A stretch of 64,000 nt of DNA. Source: Marinomonas ushuaiensis DSM 15871. Its GTDB lineage: Bacteria > Pseudomonadota > Gammaproteobacteria > Pseudomonadales > Marinomonadaceae. The position numbers and the translations under genes are program-made. Numbering within the stretch: position 1 is the stretch's first letter; every line of letters begins with the position of its first letter. This document shows, in pieces, positions 9,975 through 18,895 of the stretch. Where the stretch lies: positions 186,001 to 250,000 of the forward strand of contig NZ_JAMB01000002.1 in assembly GCF_000521805.1 (NCBI RefSeq), in the 5' to 3' direction. Below the pieces are notes generated by a model. It did not search any database. It saw nothing but the letters and a program-made list of their open reading frames with translations, and was not told the DNA's origin.

Positions 9975-10940
9975 ATGACTAACCACGTATTTGAAGATAA
10001 CTCCCTTACCATTGGCAACACGCCACTTGTCCGTCTAAATCGCATTGGTAATGGTAATATCTGGGCAAAACTTGAATCTCGTAACCCTGCATTTTCTGTA
10101 AAATGTCGTATCGGCGCTAACATGGTTTGGGACGCAGAGAAAAAAGGCATTCTAACCAAAGGCAAATCACTGGTAGAAGCGTCAAGCGGTAACACAGGCA
10201 TCGCCTTATGTTTCGTTGCCGCGTCTCGTGGTTACCCTATTACCATCACTATGCCATCTAGCATGAGCGTTGAACGCCGCCAAGTAATGAAAGCTCTCGG
10301 TGCGACCATCGTATTGACCGAACCAGCTAAAGGCATGAAAGGCGCCATTGCCAAAGCAGAAGAAATTGCACAAGACGACAACTTCGTACACCTTCAACAG
10401 TTTGAAAACGCAGCCAATCCAGAAATCCATGAACAAACTACAGGCCCAGAAATCTGGAAAGACACAAACGGCGAGATTGACGTTTTGGTTGCTGGCGTAG
10501 GCACTGGCGGCACAATCACAGGCGTGAGTCGTTATATTAAAAATACGCAAGGCAAAGCCATCACCAGTGTTGCTGTAGAACCAACAACGTCTCCTGTCAT
10601 TACACAAACAATGAATGGCGAAACACCAACACCAGCACCTCACAAAATCCAAGGCATCGGTGCGGGATTCATCCCGAAAAACCTCGACCTTTCTATTATT
10701 GATCGCGTTGAACAAGTCTCCAATGAAGACGCCATCGCTATGGCAAAACGCTTAATGCGCGAAGAAGGTATTCTATGTGGTATTTCTTGTGGTGCCGCCG
10801 TGGTTGCCGCAGAAAAAATGAGCAAAGAAGCCGAATTCGCGGATAAGAAAATCGTCGTGATCTTGCCAGACTCAGGCGAACGCTACTTGTCTACTGCTTT
10901 GTTTGAAGGTGAATTCTCAGACAACGAATTGGTTCAGTAA
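9975..10940 (+). CDS. cysK: Cysteine synthase A (O-acetylserine sulfhydrylase)
   Basis: A PLP enzyme that makes cysteine from O-acetylserine and sulfide. The 321 residues track E. coli CysK almost end to end: [22 protein letters not shown] at the start, PLP lysine K43 in FSVKCRIG, the SSGNTGIAL substrate loop, the [16 protein letters not shown] phosphate loop and [11 protein letters not shown]. This is CysK rather than CysM, judged by the SVKCR and [11 protein letters not shown] segments. The start at 9975 has AAAAGGAAATGGC directly upstream. It stands alone and is followed by a symmetric terminator. No CysB box was convincingly identified in the 191-bp promoter region shared with hrpA. Confidence 0.96.
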   Translation: MTNHVFEDNSLTIGNTPLVRLNRIGNGNIWAKLESRNPAFSVKCRIGANMVWDAEKKGILTKGKSLVEASSGNTGIALCFVAASRGYPITITMPSSMSVERRQVMKALGATIVLTEPAKGMKGAIAKAEEIAQDDNFVHLQQFENAANPEIHEQTTGPEIWKDTNGEIDVLVAGVGTGGTITGVSRYIKNTQGKAITSVAVEPTTSPVITQTMNGETPTPAPHKIQGIGAGFIPKNLDLSIIDRVEQVSNEDAIAMAKRLMREEGILCGISCGAAVVAAEKMSKEAEFADKKIVVILPDSGERYLSTALFEGEFSDNELVQ

Positions 10941-10967
10941 TAAATAACCATAATGTAAATAAATCTA

Positions 10968-10998
10968 ATAAAAATCCCGCTTAAGCGGGATTTTTTTG
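10968..10998 (+). terminator. Bidirectional terminator between cysK and a convergent small gene
   Basis: The near-perfect hairpin AAAATCCCGC-TTAA-GCGGGATTTT is followed by TTT on the plus strand and by an A-rich arm on the other side. It therefore fits both cysK and the convergent gene ending at 11031. Confidence 0.88.
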
Positions 10999-11030
10999 TT
11001 TTTTATAAACGAATGTATTTCTGGTATCGG

Positions 11031-11279
11031 TTAATGTACTTTCTTCGTACCGTGACGAACCATGTCTTTACCATTTTCATAAACGTCTTGGCTTACCCAA
11101 CGGCCTAAAATCAACTGCTGCTTATCATCCAATACCGCAATAAACGGACGACCATCCGTATTATTTGTCGCCAATGCCACCCCTTCTACATTCGCCAAAC
11201 CAAGGCCACCCGTTTCAATCGCATACAAAAAGGCTTCAAGTTCGTCTAAGGTTTCAATTACATCATTGTTATTAATCAT
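11031..11279 (-). CDS. Small hypothetical protein (82 aa)
   Basis: I do not recognise this family. The ATG at 11279 (MINNNDVIETLDELEAF) is preferred over the upstream alternative at 11312 because AGAGAAAG precedes it. The 82 residues are soluble and mildly acidic at the N-terminus. They contain a GGLGLANVEGVAL segment and a C-terminal basic end. Convergent to cysK with a shared terminator, and the last gene before the gene-poor left flank of the transferred island. Coding is supported by an RBS, normal codon use for this genome, and a downstream terminator. No signal peptide or transmembrane segment is seen. Confidence 0.65.
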   Translation of the reverse strand: MINNNDVIETLDELEAFLYAIETGGLGLANVEGVALATNNTDGRPFIAVLDDKQQLILGRWVSQDVYENGKDMVRHGTKKVH

Positions 11280-11649
11280 TTTACTTTCTCTGTAAGGTCT
11301 TAAATACGGCAAGGATAGCAGGAGTATTCGTGGAGTTGAAAGTGACGATTAAATCGAGACCCTTAATCTAAGCAGTGTAAATTTATTTTTACTATTTTCT
11401 CTCGAATGGCATCACACACAAAAGTACTTAAACTTTGCCCTTCAGTCGCCAGCGCAGTTTACTCAACACAACGCCTCATTAGTTTTAATATTGAATGAAC
11501 CTTTGCAAGATTTTTGAAACGTGCAATTCGGCTCTTTATAAGACAAAAGATACTCATCAACCGAACGGCGACATTCAATATTAGGCTATTTCAGTGGCAT
11601 GGTGTCATAGATCACAGCATCACGAATAAAAGCAAGTTTGCCCTTGTAC

Positions 11650-11760
11650 TAAAAATGTACTTGCGATTCTGTTATTTCTTTCTTCTCATAACCAAACTAC
11701 GTTAATAACCTGACTAAGCCTCTCCAAGAAAATTTTTTTAGCAGATCCATGCCTCTCTTA
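11650..11760 (-). pseudogene. Degenerate fragment resembling the small ORF at 22769-22888
   Basis: Read on the minus strand, this interval gives MDLLKKFSWRGLVRLLT, a stop, then FGYEKKEIT. The short 39-residue frame at 22769-22888 contains LLTQLGYEKKEM, and the two stretches also match at nucleotide level (about 30 of 39 positions by eye). The in-frame stop and lack of a credible start suggest a decayed copy. Function unknown. Confidence 0.35.
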
Positions 11761-11992
11761 CTTGCACTCTATGTCTCTTTCATACTGAAAACAGTATGAA
11801 AGTATTGGTGTTATTTTGAGGAGCGTCTACAGCCCAAGACCCAGAACCGAAAATGGTTTTTAAACCGTATTTAAGACTGCTGGATCGTCTAGTCGACGAT
11901 CGAGCAGCCTTGACAATTTAAGTGGTTCGACTCATCAGCTTTGTTCAAAAATTAGGCTCCTGCCCAAAATGCATCAAAAAACAAGCAGAACC

Positions 11993-12036
11993 GTTGACAT
12001 CGCATGGTTGACATCGCATGTATAAGTCGTATAGAT
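11993..12036 (+). promoter_or_regulatory. Probable sigma-70 promoter of the island operon, with a duplicated -35 block
   Basis: The 14-mer GTTGACATCGCATG occurs twice in perfect tandem (11993-12006 and 12007-12020), so a consensus TTGACA is present twice. From the second copy (12008-12013), a spacer of 16 bases leads to TATAGA at 12030-12035. This would leave a leader of about 170 bases before the kinase start at 12209. The repeat could also be a regulator site. Called from pattern only. Confidence 0.45.
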
Positions 12037-12208
12037 TGTTTTTACACTAACAAACTGCTGGCTATAGATGAAGACAATGTTGAGGACGCGAAACCACATC
12101 AGCTTCTTATCATATTGGTTGCAAAGACGAAGCCCCGCACATCTGACCAAGAATGATTAAAACAAGCACTTCGCACTATGTGGGGTGCCTACGATCGGAG
12201 GATTGTTG

Positions 12209-13102
12209 ATGACAATCGTGAATATAGGCTCGATAAATAGAGACTTGACTTTCAAAGTACCGCACTTCCCTGTTGCGGGAGAAACAATCACGGTTGAGAG
12301 CTGCGCGTCTGGTTTAGGCGGCAAGGGGCTCAATCAATCCGTTGCAATCGCACGTGCTGGGGGGAACGTCATTCATGCAGGCGCTGTCGGCGAGGATGGA
12401 ACGCAACTGCTGGAGCAGATCGAGAAGCTCGGCGTAAACGTTGATGCGGTTTCAGTTTCGGCTGAACTCGATACAGGCCTAGCGAATGTCTTTGTTGATC
12501 ATAGCGGTGACAATGCGATCGTGATCAGTGCAGGTGCGAATGCGGGCATTCCTTACGCCCCACTCATGGAAATCTTGAAGCAAGTGGGCCACGGAAACTG
12601 GCTCTTGTTTCAAAACGAGGTCACCTTGTCAGAAGAGGTTCTTGTTGAGGCTAAGAAGAACGGCTTAAAGATCGCATATTGCGCGGCCCCCTTCGACAGC
12701 GAGACCGTCTCCCCTTTACTTAAACATATCGACATATTGTCAGTGAACGAGATAGAACTCGAGCAACTTAAACAACATTGCCCTGAAGAATTGGCAAACT
12801 GCCAGTTTGATTTGCTGGTTACGCTAGGTGAACGTGGTGCATACTTCCGCTCTGGAGAGATTACGACAAAGGTTGTCTCTCATCGCGTGAGTGTTGTTGA
12901 CACAACTGGCGCTGGAGACACTTTTTTCGGGTATTTTTTGGCACATTATACGAATGGCGTTGACGTGGGTTCATGTCTGGAAATCGCCAATCGTGCGGCG
13001 GCTATTCAGGTCACACGATTGGGTGCTGCCGATAGTATTCCGACCGCTGCGGAAGTGGACGCATTTTCCCCAAAATCCCCTACGAATGAGAGTATTCTTT
13101 GA
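12209..13102 (+). CDS. PfkB-family (ribokinase-like) sugar kinase
   Basis: A cytoplasmic kinase that probably phosphorylates ribose or a related sugar, or a nucleoside. The ATG at 12209 has CGGAG upstream (12196-12200) and is preferred over the GTG at 12185. The 297 residues carry both PfkB signatures: the N-terminal GGKGLNQSVAIARAGG and the C-terminal anion-hole/catalytic segment DTTGAGDTFFGYF with the catalytic Asp. It is the first gene of a six-gene operon. The nucleoside hydrolase overlaps its stop by 4 bp (ATGA), suggesting that the kinase acts on the sugar released by that hydrolase. Codon use (GCG, CGC, ATC, GGC) differs from the flanking genes and resembles Rhodobacterales. The exact substrate is inferred. 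Confidence 0.88.
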   Translation: MTIVNIGSINRDLTFKVPHFPVAGETITVESCASGLGGKGLNQSVAIARAGGNVIHAGAVGEDGTQLLEQIEKLGVNVDAVSVSAELDTGLANVFVDHSGDNAIVISAGANAGIPYAPLMEILKQVGHGNWLLFQNEVTLSEEVLVEAKKNGLKIAYCAAPFDSETVSPLLKHIDILSVNEIELEQLKQHCPEELANCQFDLLVTLGERGAYFRSGEITTKVVSHRVSVVDTTGAGDTFFGYFLAHYTNGVDVGSCLEIANRAAAIQVTRLGAADSIPTAAEVDAFSPKSPTNESIL

Positions 13103-14037
13103 TGAAATATATTATCGACACAGATCCTGGGCACGACGATTTTTTTGCAATCTTATACGCGATACGGCGGCTCGACGTAGTTGGGCTAACAACTGTTTTC
13201 GGTAACTCAACAGTCGATAACACGACGCAAAATGCTCTTCGCATTTGTGATTTGGCTCAGTCGGATGTGCCCGTTGCAATCGGCGCAGGTAAGCCAATTG
13301 TTGGAGATTTTGTTGTTTCCGCGATCCACGGCAATGACGGACTGCAAGGCGGAAAATCTATTCCCCAGACAGAGCGAAAAGCAGATCCACGCAGTGCCGT
13401 TGAGTTTCTCATTGAAATGGGACGCGCACATGCCGGGTCGCTTTCGTTGATCGTTCTGGGCCCGATGACAAACATCGCCCTTGCGCTGCGCATTGAGCCC
13501 AAACTGGCGGACTGGATTTCTGAGATTTCCTTTATGGGCGGCGCGACTGCGACCGGCAATGTTGCGGCATTTGCAGAGGCAAATGTCTGGAAAGATCCAG
13601 AAGCGGCACAGATGGTTTTGAGCTCTGGAATTCCTTTGCGGATGGCAGGGTTGAATTTGACCAATCAGGCCCGCCTGTCGCAAACTCAGGTCGATCAGCT
13701 GGCAAATGCTGGGACGAAAATTGGCCAACATGCGTCCGAAATTTTGGCGTTTTACCTCAAACAACATTCCGCACGCTATACGCACCCTGACGGCCCAATG
13801 CATGATCCTTGCGCTGTTATATCATTGGTGCACCCTGAACTATTCAAATTTCGCGATACCGCAGTCTCTGTCGAGCTTGCCAGCCCCCAGCTTCGTGGGA
13901 TGACAATATGTGACATGCGTGAAATCGCACCGTTTCCAGGCGAAGTCTTGCCCGAGCCGAATGTAAAAGTCGGCGTGCAACTTGATGGCCCCGCCTGTGT
14001 GGACGCAATGATCGAGGCTATTCTCGAATATCGCTAA
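13102..14037 (+). CDS. Nucleoside hydrolase (IU-NH family)
   Basis: Cleaves the N-glycosidic bond of a ribonucleoside to give base and ribose, using a tightly bound calcium. The ATG at 13102 overlaps the kinase stop in ATGA. The 311 residues begin with the diagnostic metal-binding motif DTDPGHDDFFAILYA (residues 5-19). GNDGLQGG, SLIVLGPMTNIALAL and the late DPCAVISLV metal/active-site segment follow. The length is normal for the family. The position between a sugar kinase and an ABC importer suggests intracellular breakdown of an imported nucleoside or nucleoside-like glycoside. Base specificity cannot be read. Large antisense frames here are high-G+C shadows. Confidence 0.9.
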   Translation: MKYIIDTDPGHDDFFAILYAIRRLDVVGLTTVFGNSTVDNTTQNALRICDLAQSDVPVAIGAGKPIVGDFVVSAIHGNDGLQGGKSIPQTERKADPRSAVEFLIEMGRAHAGSLSLIVLGPMTNIALALRIEPKLADWISEISFMGGATATGNVAAFAEANVWKDPEAAQMVLSSGIPLRMAGLNLTNQARLSQTQVDQLANAGTKIGQHASEILAFYLKQHSARYTHPDGPMHDPCAVISLVHPELFKFRDTAVSVELASPQLRGMTICDMREIAPFPGEVLPEPNVKVGVQLDGPACVDAMIEAILEYR

Positions 14038-14118
14038 CCACATACCTACGTTAAAAAATGCCCCACAGAAGGGCCTGTATCCGTGCAGATCGCGGCTTAT
14101 CTAAAAAGGAATGAAAAT

Positions 14119-15369
14119 ATGAAACATATCAAACACATTACGTTAGCAATGGCGGCTTCGATGTTTGTCGCTGGTGCCGCAACTGCCGATGATATTGAAC
14201 TTAGCACTATCGGTCTGTCCTTTTCGGACGGCGCCTTGGCTGGCCTCTTGAGCGATGCTGCAGCCACAACGGACGGCATTACGGTTACAAGCGAACAACT
14301 TCCGTTTGGACAATTGTTCTCAGCGATCGAAGTTCGCCTGCAGGCGCGCAACGAAAACCCAGATTTGTTCTTTGTCGACGGCCCAATGACCGCATCATAC
14401 ACGATGCGCGGGCACCTTACCGCACTTGACGACATCTTGCCGGATGCGTCCGAGATTTATACTTCGGCGGCGCTACAACAAGGTATGGTAGCTGGAAAAC
14501 TGATGTCTGTACCGATTGAAAGCAGCACGGTTGTCATGCTGGTGAACAACTCTTTGTTCGAAGCAGCAGGCATCGAGGCACCAACCAACGATCCAGCAGA
14601 CCGTTGGACTTGGGAAGAGGTCCTTGCGGCAGGGAAAACAATTTCCGAATTGGACGAAAGCACTTGGGGGTTCAACTTCCATTACAGTGACAGCCCTTAC
14701 ATGGCGTTGGTCATGCCGCAGTCCAATGGTGCGACGTTGATCGGTGAAGACGGGGTTACAGCAACAGGTTACGTTGACAGCCCTAAATTTGTCGAAGCTA
14801 TGTCTACTTATGCCGAACTCTACAACACTGGGATTGCTCCTGCTGGCATGTATGACTACAGCTTGGCATTGGAACTTTTCCTAAATGGTAAAGTGGGCAT
14901 GTTTGCTGGTGTTGTGTCTGACGCAATCGCAGCTGAAGGCCGCGACGGTTTGGATTTCACAGTCGCGCCTATGCCTTACTTTGAAGGCGGCACACCTGTA
15001 ACACCAACTGGCAGCTGGCATGTTGGCATCAACCCGCGCACAGAGCACCCAGAAGAAGCTGCAAAATTGGTGCAGGCACTTGCGAGCCCTGAGTTCATCT
15101 CGGCTTACTTTGACAAGCGCGCAAACCCACCTGTTCTCACTGAAGCTTGGGATAGCATGAGCGAAAAGTTGGACACGCCTCTTTGGACATTGGCTCGATA
15201 TGAGATTCAGAACACAGCAATGGCACGTCCATCTATCGGCGGCTGGCTTGAGTATGACTCAATTTTGCGCAATGCGCTTCGCGAAATCCAAAGTGGTTCT
15301 GACGTTGCAGAGCGTCTGAGTGCCGCTGCGGTTGAAATGAACCGTGAACTGAAGAAGTACGCAAAATGA
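14119..15369 (+). CDS. ABC importer solute-binding protein, family 1 (sugar type)
   Basis: The periplasmic binding protein of the island importer. The ATG at 14119 is chosen: AAAAAGGA lies about 9 bases before it and it opens a classic Sec signal peptide (MKHIKHITLAMAASMFVAGAATA, cleavage after the final Ala). The earlier start at 14083 would add a non-signal extension. The 416-residue precursor is of the MalE/UgpB type (SBP_bac_1), with NPDLFFVDGP, the FLNGKVGMFAG segment and TPTGSWHVGINPRTEHPEEA near the C-terminus. It is not BmpA-like, the usual type for nucleoside uptake. An 81-bp gap separates it from the nucleoside hydrolase, and it overlaps the first permease by 4 bp. Confidence 0.9.
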   Translation: MKHIKHITLAMAASMFVAGAATADDIELSTIGLSFSDGALAGLLSDAAATTDGITVTSEQLPFGQLFSAIEVRLQARNENPDLFFVDGPMTASYTMRGHLTALDDILPDASEIYTSAALQQGMVAGKLMSVPIESSTVVMLVNNSLFEAAGIEAPTNDPADRWTWEEVLAAGKTISELDESTWGFNFHYSDSPYMALVMPQSNGATLIGEDGVTATGYVDSPKFVEAMSTYAELYNTGIAPAGMYDYSLALELFLNGKVGMFAGVVSDAIAAEGRDGLDFTVAPMPYFEGGTPVTPTGSWHVGINPRTEHPEEAAKLVQALASPEFISAYFDKRANPPVLTEAWDSMSEKLDTPLWTLARYEIQNTAMARPSIGGWLEYDSILRNALREIQSGSDVAERLSAAAVEMNRELKKYAK

Positions 15370-16319
15370 TGACTAAAAAGCCCGACACACCAGTAGCAAT
15401 CCCTGCTGCCAATCGTTTTTCGAGGGCAGCACGAAAAAAACCAATTCTTGATCCACAAAGGCCAAGCTGGGCGACACTCTTGATGTTTCTGCTGCCGGCA
15501 GTTGCGCTTCTCATTGTATTCCGATTGACCCCGATCGGAATTTCGATCGGGGGCAGTTTCACCAGTCAATCCCTTCTGGGGGAGACTGCATTCGATGGTT
15601 TGGGTAACTATAAAGAGCTCTTTTCGGACCCAAGTTTTTGGAACTCTGTTTACGTAACGTTGTTGTTCAACGTCATCATTAACCCGCTTCAGATTTTCGT
15701 AGCATTCATCATGGCACTTCTGGTCTTTGCGCCAGGTAGGTTCCTAACGTTCTTCCGAGTTTCCTTCTTCTTGCCGATGACGATGTCGACGGCCCTTGTG
15801 GCTGTTATGTGGAACTTGTTGTTCGACCCGAACCTTGGGCTCGTAAACTCAATTCTTGCGCACACATCGATGGGGCGTCAGGGGTTCTTCTTTGATGAGG
15901 ATCAGGCGCTTGGTTCGATGATCTGGATTTCAACGTGGAAAGGCGCCGGCTACTACATGATCTTCCTTCTTGCGGGCCTGTTCCGTATTTCCGAGGAGTT
16001 GTACGAAGCTGCGCACGTCGATGGAGCGAGCTCTTGGCAGCAACTCCGGTTTATCACATTGCCGCAAATGAAGCGCACGTTCCTCTTTGTGTTTGTGGCC
16101 GATACCACCGTGAACCTTCTCTTCTTTGCGCCTGTTTTCATTATCACACGCGGCGGTCCGAATGGCGCCACCGATACGCTGATGTACAGAGCATACGAAA
16201 GTTCTTTCACGTTTGTGGATTGGGGCCGCGCCCTTTCATTATCTTGCATTCTTTTGGCTCTCGTCGCGATCGTGGCCTGTGCTCAGATGCTGTTTTTTAA
16301 ACCAGGAGAAGGCGAATGA
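15366..16319 (+). CDS. ABC sugar-type permease, MalF/UgpA-like
   Basis: The first inner-membrane subunit of the CUT1-type importer. The 317 residues have about six membrane segments, starting near residue 38 (WATLLMFLLPAVALLIVF), and the EAA loop ELYEAAHVDGASSWQQLRFITLP that contacts the ATPase. The ATG at 15366 overlaps the binding-protein stop (ATGA type); a second ATG follows at 15369. The next permease overlaps its stop by 4 bp, so all subunits are translationally coupled. Codon use is that of the island, not of the host. Confidence 0.92.
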   Translation: MMTKKPDTPVAIPAANRFSRAARKKPILDPQRPSWATLLMFLLPAVALLIVFRLTPIGISIGGSFTSQSLLGETAFDGLGNYKELFSDPSFWNSVYVTLLFNVIINPLQIFVAFIMALLVFAPGRFLTFFRVSFFLPMTMSTALVAVMWNLLFDPNLGLVNSILAHTSMGRQGFFFDEDQALGSMIWISTWKGAGYYMIFLLAGLFRISEELYEAAHVDGASSWQQLRFITLPQMKRTFLFVFVADTTVNLLFFAPVFIITRGGPNGATDTLMYRAYESSFTFVDWGRALSLSCILLALVAIVACAQMLFFKPGEGE

Positions 16320-17170
16320 GCGATACAACCCGCCCTGGCTCAAATAGACCTATCTTACATTTCGGACGCTACACTCTTATGTGGGCTTTGGCCGTCCTCG
16401 CACTGGCCCCGCTCCTTTGGATGTTCTTGTCCTCCCTACGCCCGACACAAGAAATGTTCGCGCATGCGAGCAGTTTTTCATGGCATACAATCTGGCCTGA
16501 AACGTTCACGTTCCAGAACTACACTGCTCTTCTTGAAACAGGTTTTCCGCGTGCCATTGGGAACTCGCTCTTCATTGCTGTCGTGACCATGGTGGTTGGC
16601 GTCTTCGTCAATGCGGCTGCTGCATTCGCCTTTGCGACCTTTGATTTCCGGTTTCGCGGACCGTTGTTTTTGTTGGTCCTACTGACAGCCATGATGCCTT
16701 TCGAGGCCATCGTATTGCCGCTCTACATGTTGGTAAACGCACTTGGTATGATCGACAGCTACTCGGCCTTGATCGTTCCGGAATTGGCAAACGGTTTTGT
16801 GATTTTGATGTTCAGACAGTTCTTCGCGGCGATTCCGCGTGAATTGTACGAAGCAGGTCGCATCGACGGTGCGTCGTGGCTCCGGATTTTCCTGACCATT
16901 GCATTGCCAGTCTCATGGCCTGTTATTCTCACTGGTTCCATTATGATTTTCATCACCCAATTCGAAGCGTTCTTCTGGCCGCTTGTTGCTGCCCCGTCAG
17001 CAGAATTGACCGTGGCACAAGTGGAAATTGCAAAGAACATCAGCCTTGAAGGCGCAAACTGGGGACAGCTGTTCTCCTCCATGAGTATCGTTTGTGTAGT
17101 TGCAGCACTTCCGTTCCTTGTGTTCCAGCGCTTCTACATCCGCAACGTCGCTTCCAGCGGCATCAAATAA
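16316..17170 (+). CDS. ABC sugar-type permease, MalG/UgpE-like
   Basis: The second permease subunit, 284 residues, with six predicted membrane segments. The first is YTLMWALAVLALAPLLWMFL near residue 22. The EAA motif is ELYEAGRIDGASWLRIFLTIALP. The start overlaps the stop of the first permease by 4 bp. An 18-bp gap precedes the ATPase gene. The clear CUT1 arrangement (SBP, two permeases, UgpC-like ATPase) predicts uptake of an oligosaccharide, polyol or glycoside. Confidence 0.93.
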   Translation: MSDTTRPGSNRPILHFGRYTLMWALAVLALAPLLWMFLSSLRPTQEMFAHASSFSWHTIWPETFTFQNYTALLETGFPRAIGNSLFIAVVTMVVGVFVNAAAAFAFATFDFRFRGPLFLLVLLTAMMPFEAIVLPLYMLVNALGMIDSYSALIVPELANGFVILMFRQFFAAIPRELYEAGRIDGASWLRIFLTIALPVSWPVILTGSIMIFITQFEAFFWPLVAAPSAELTVAQVEIAKNISLEGANWGQLFSSMSIVCVVAALPFLVFQRFYIRNVASSGIK

Positions 17171-17187
17171 AAGAAGGCATACCCAAA

Positions 17188-18249
17188 ATGGCTCAAGTAA
17201 AAATAGCACAGGTCCGTAAGGCGTATGGTGACAATGAAGTCCTTCACGGGGTCGATATTGATATCCCCGATGGCAGCTTTACGATCCTCGTAGGACCTTC
17301 GGGTTGTGGCAAATCTACACTGTTGCGCATGATCGCAGGTCTCGAAGCAATCAGCGACGGTGAAGTTATCATTGGCGACAAAGTTGTTAATGACATCTCG
17401 TCCCCGGAGCGCGACATCGCAATGGTATTCCAAAACTACGCGCTCTACCCACACCTGACTGTGGCTCAAAATATGGGTTTCTCGCTCAAAGTCGCTAAGG
17501 TTCCTAAGGCTGAGATCGAGACGAAAGTAAAAGACGCAGCGAAGATGCTCGGATTGACGGAATACCTAAATCGTCGCCCACAAAAGCTCTCCGGTGGGCA
17601 ACGTCAACGTGTTGCGATGGGCCGCGCCATTGTGCGAGATCCGTCTGTGTTCCTTTTCGATGAACCGCTCTCCAACCTCGATGCCAAAATGCGCGGCCAA
17701 ATGCGGACAGAGCTACGATCCATGCACCGCCGTTTGGGCTCGACTATGATCTATGTTACGCATGATCAAATCGAGGCTATGACGATGGCCGATCAGATCG
17801 TTGTCATGAACGGTGGTTACGCCCAACAAATTGGTGCACCGTTAGACATTTATGACCGCCCTCAAAATTTATTTGTCGCAAGCTTTATTGGCGCACCGGC
17901 GATGAACTTTTTGAAAGCAAAAGCTGAAGGTGGTCAGGTGCATCTGACCGACGGAACGCTTGTAGATATGAAGGTCTCCGACACTGTGACTGGCGATGTT
18001 ATCGTCGGCGTTCGTCCTGAACACTTGACCCTAGATCCCAATGGCGCCCTGCAAATCACAGTTGATGAAGTCGAGCCGACTGGTTCTGAAACTCATATCT
18101 CGGCGACAACGGCTGCTGGGATCGCTGTCAAACTGGTGACGGCTGAGCGCGTAAGTGCGGAGTCGGGTGCAGCGCTAAAGGCCGCCTATCAGGCTGACAA
18201 GCTACACTTGTTTGACGCAGAAACGACTAATCGCATTGAAACGCTGTAA
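17188..18249 (+). CDS. ABC sugar-type ATPase, MalK/UgpC-like
   Basis: The nucleotide-binding subunit energising the island importer. The ATG at 17188 (MAQVKIAQVRKAYGD) is chosen over the longer frame from 17092, which would run inside the permease; AGAAGG lies upstream. The 353 residues include Walker A GPSGCGKST, the Q-loop in MVFQNYALYPH, signature LSGGQRQR, Walker B SVFLFDEPLSNLD, and a C-terminal TOBE domain with IVGVRPEHL. It is the last gene of the operon; the intergenic region to the convergent MarR gene has an inverted repeat CCCAAA-N12-TTTGGG at 18368-18391 but no strong T-tract terminator. Confidence 0.93.
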   Translation: MAQVKIAQVRKAYGDNEVLHGVDIDIPDGSFTILVGPSGCGKSTLLRMIAGLEAISDGEVIIGDKVVNDISSPERDIAMVFQNYALYPHLTVAQNMGFSLKVAKVPKAEIETKVKDAAKMLGLTEYLNRRPQKLSGGQRQRVAMGRAIVRDPSVFLFDEPLSNLDAKMRGQMRTELRSMHRRLGSTMIYVTHDQIEAMTMADQIVVMNGGYAQQIGAPLDIYDRPQNLFVASFIGAPAMNFLKAKAEGGQVHLTDGTLVDMKVSDTVTGDVIVGVRPEHLTLDPNGALQITVDEVEPTGSETHISATTAAGIAVKLVTAERVSAESGAALKAAYQADKLHLFDAETTNRIETL

Positions 18250-18448
18250 TGCCGCTCTGATAGCGCCGTTCAGGCGTTGATCACGAGGGGGGCAGATGGT
18301 TCCGACGAAAAGAAATTCAATGATTGTTTTGGAAGTTCGTCGAGCTAGCCCCCCTTCCCTACGCGGGCCCAAACGTAAATTTCGCTTTGGGTTCTGCGTG
18401 CCATCTTTTCTTACAGACTAGGAATAGCGGAGCACGGCACCCGTAGTG

Positions 18449-18895
18449 CTAAATGGTAGGCTCAGATATTTTTTTCAGGAGGGACTGCAACATGTCCGCC
18501 TCATCCGCGCTAAGCGGCGCAAGGGTCGCATTCGTAATATCCCGTCCAACAGGGATCATGTCATGCATCGCCGCAAGCGCGTCTTCCGTTGGTTCCAACA
18601 GCACCATTCGCTTGTCGGTCGGGCTTGGGCTTTTTTTGATATATCCACGTTTGCTCAATCGTTGCACGACGCCATTGATCGTCGCTTGGTCCATCCCAGC
18701 TTGGCGTCCCAATTCGTTTTGAGATATCTTACCCATCTGTTTCAGTCGCACCAAAACCGTAAACTGTTGTGGCGTTAAGCCTTCAAGCATGCGTTCCGCG
18801 AAGATACTGACATGGCGTTGCTGCGCGCGTCGCAAAAGGTAGCCAATCTGGCTGTCCAAGTTATAGTCGTCAGATCGATCTTCGGTGGAGCTCAT
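18449..18895 (-). CDS. MarR-family transcriptional regulator
   Basis: A small dimeric winged-helix repressor, 148 residues. The DNA-binding part runs from LTPQQFTVLVRLKQMGKISQNELGRQ through the recognition helix region MDQATINGVVQRLSKRG to the wing SPSPTDKRMVLLEPT, which keeps the typical DKR. It is convergent with the island ABC operon, shares its composition, and is probably its regulator. The upstream DNA holds two AGATATCG repeats 42 bp apart (18898-18947) flanking a near-palindrome centred on GGCCGGCC (18914-18931), which may be its operator. Binding to the kinase promoter region 6 kb away is an inference. Confidence 0.88.
   Translation of the reverse strand: MSSTEDRSDDYNLDSQIGYLLRRAQQRHVSIFAERMLEGLTPQQFTVLVRLKQMGKISQNELGRQAGMDQATINGVVQRLSKRGYIKKSPSPTDKRMVLLEPTEDALAAMHDMIPVGRDITNATLAPLSADEADMLQSLLKKISEPTI

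Larger units (their letters stand above)
11280..12208. other. Gene-poor left flank of the transferred operon (929 bp)
   Basis: No intact gene was recognised. It contains a decayed minus-strand coding fragment at about 11650-11760, an imperfect 13-bp inverted repeat at 11877-11907, a perfect 14-bp tandem duplication at 11993-12020 with a promoter-like element, and then a long leader to the first island gene. The open frame 11514-11705 on the plus strand has no RBS and an improbable composition and is not called. The junction between native and imported DNA probably lies here. Confidence 0.6.

Noticed and set aside
10206..10715. 169-residue open frame antisense to cysK
   Set aside because: Cysteine/phenylalanine-rich nonsense-like composition, no RBS, wholly inside a certain gene.
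11514..11705. 63-residue plus-strand frame in the island left flank
   Set aside because: No RBS, unlikely composition, overlaps the better-supported minus-strand relic.
13207..13803. 198-residue and 135-residue minus-strand frames over the nucleoside hydrolase
   Set aside because: Long antisense frames are expected in G+C-richer DNA; no motifs and no start signals.
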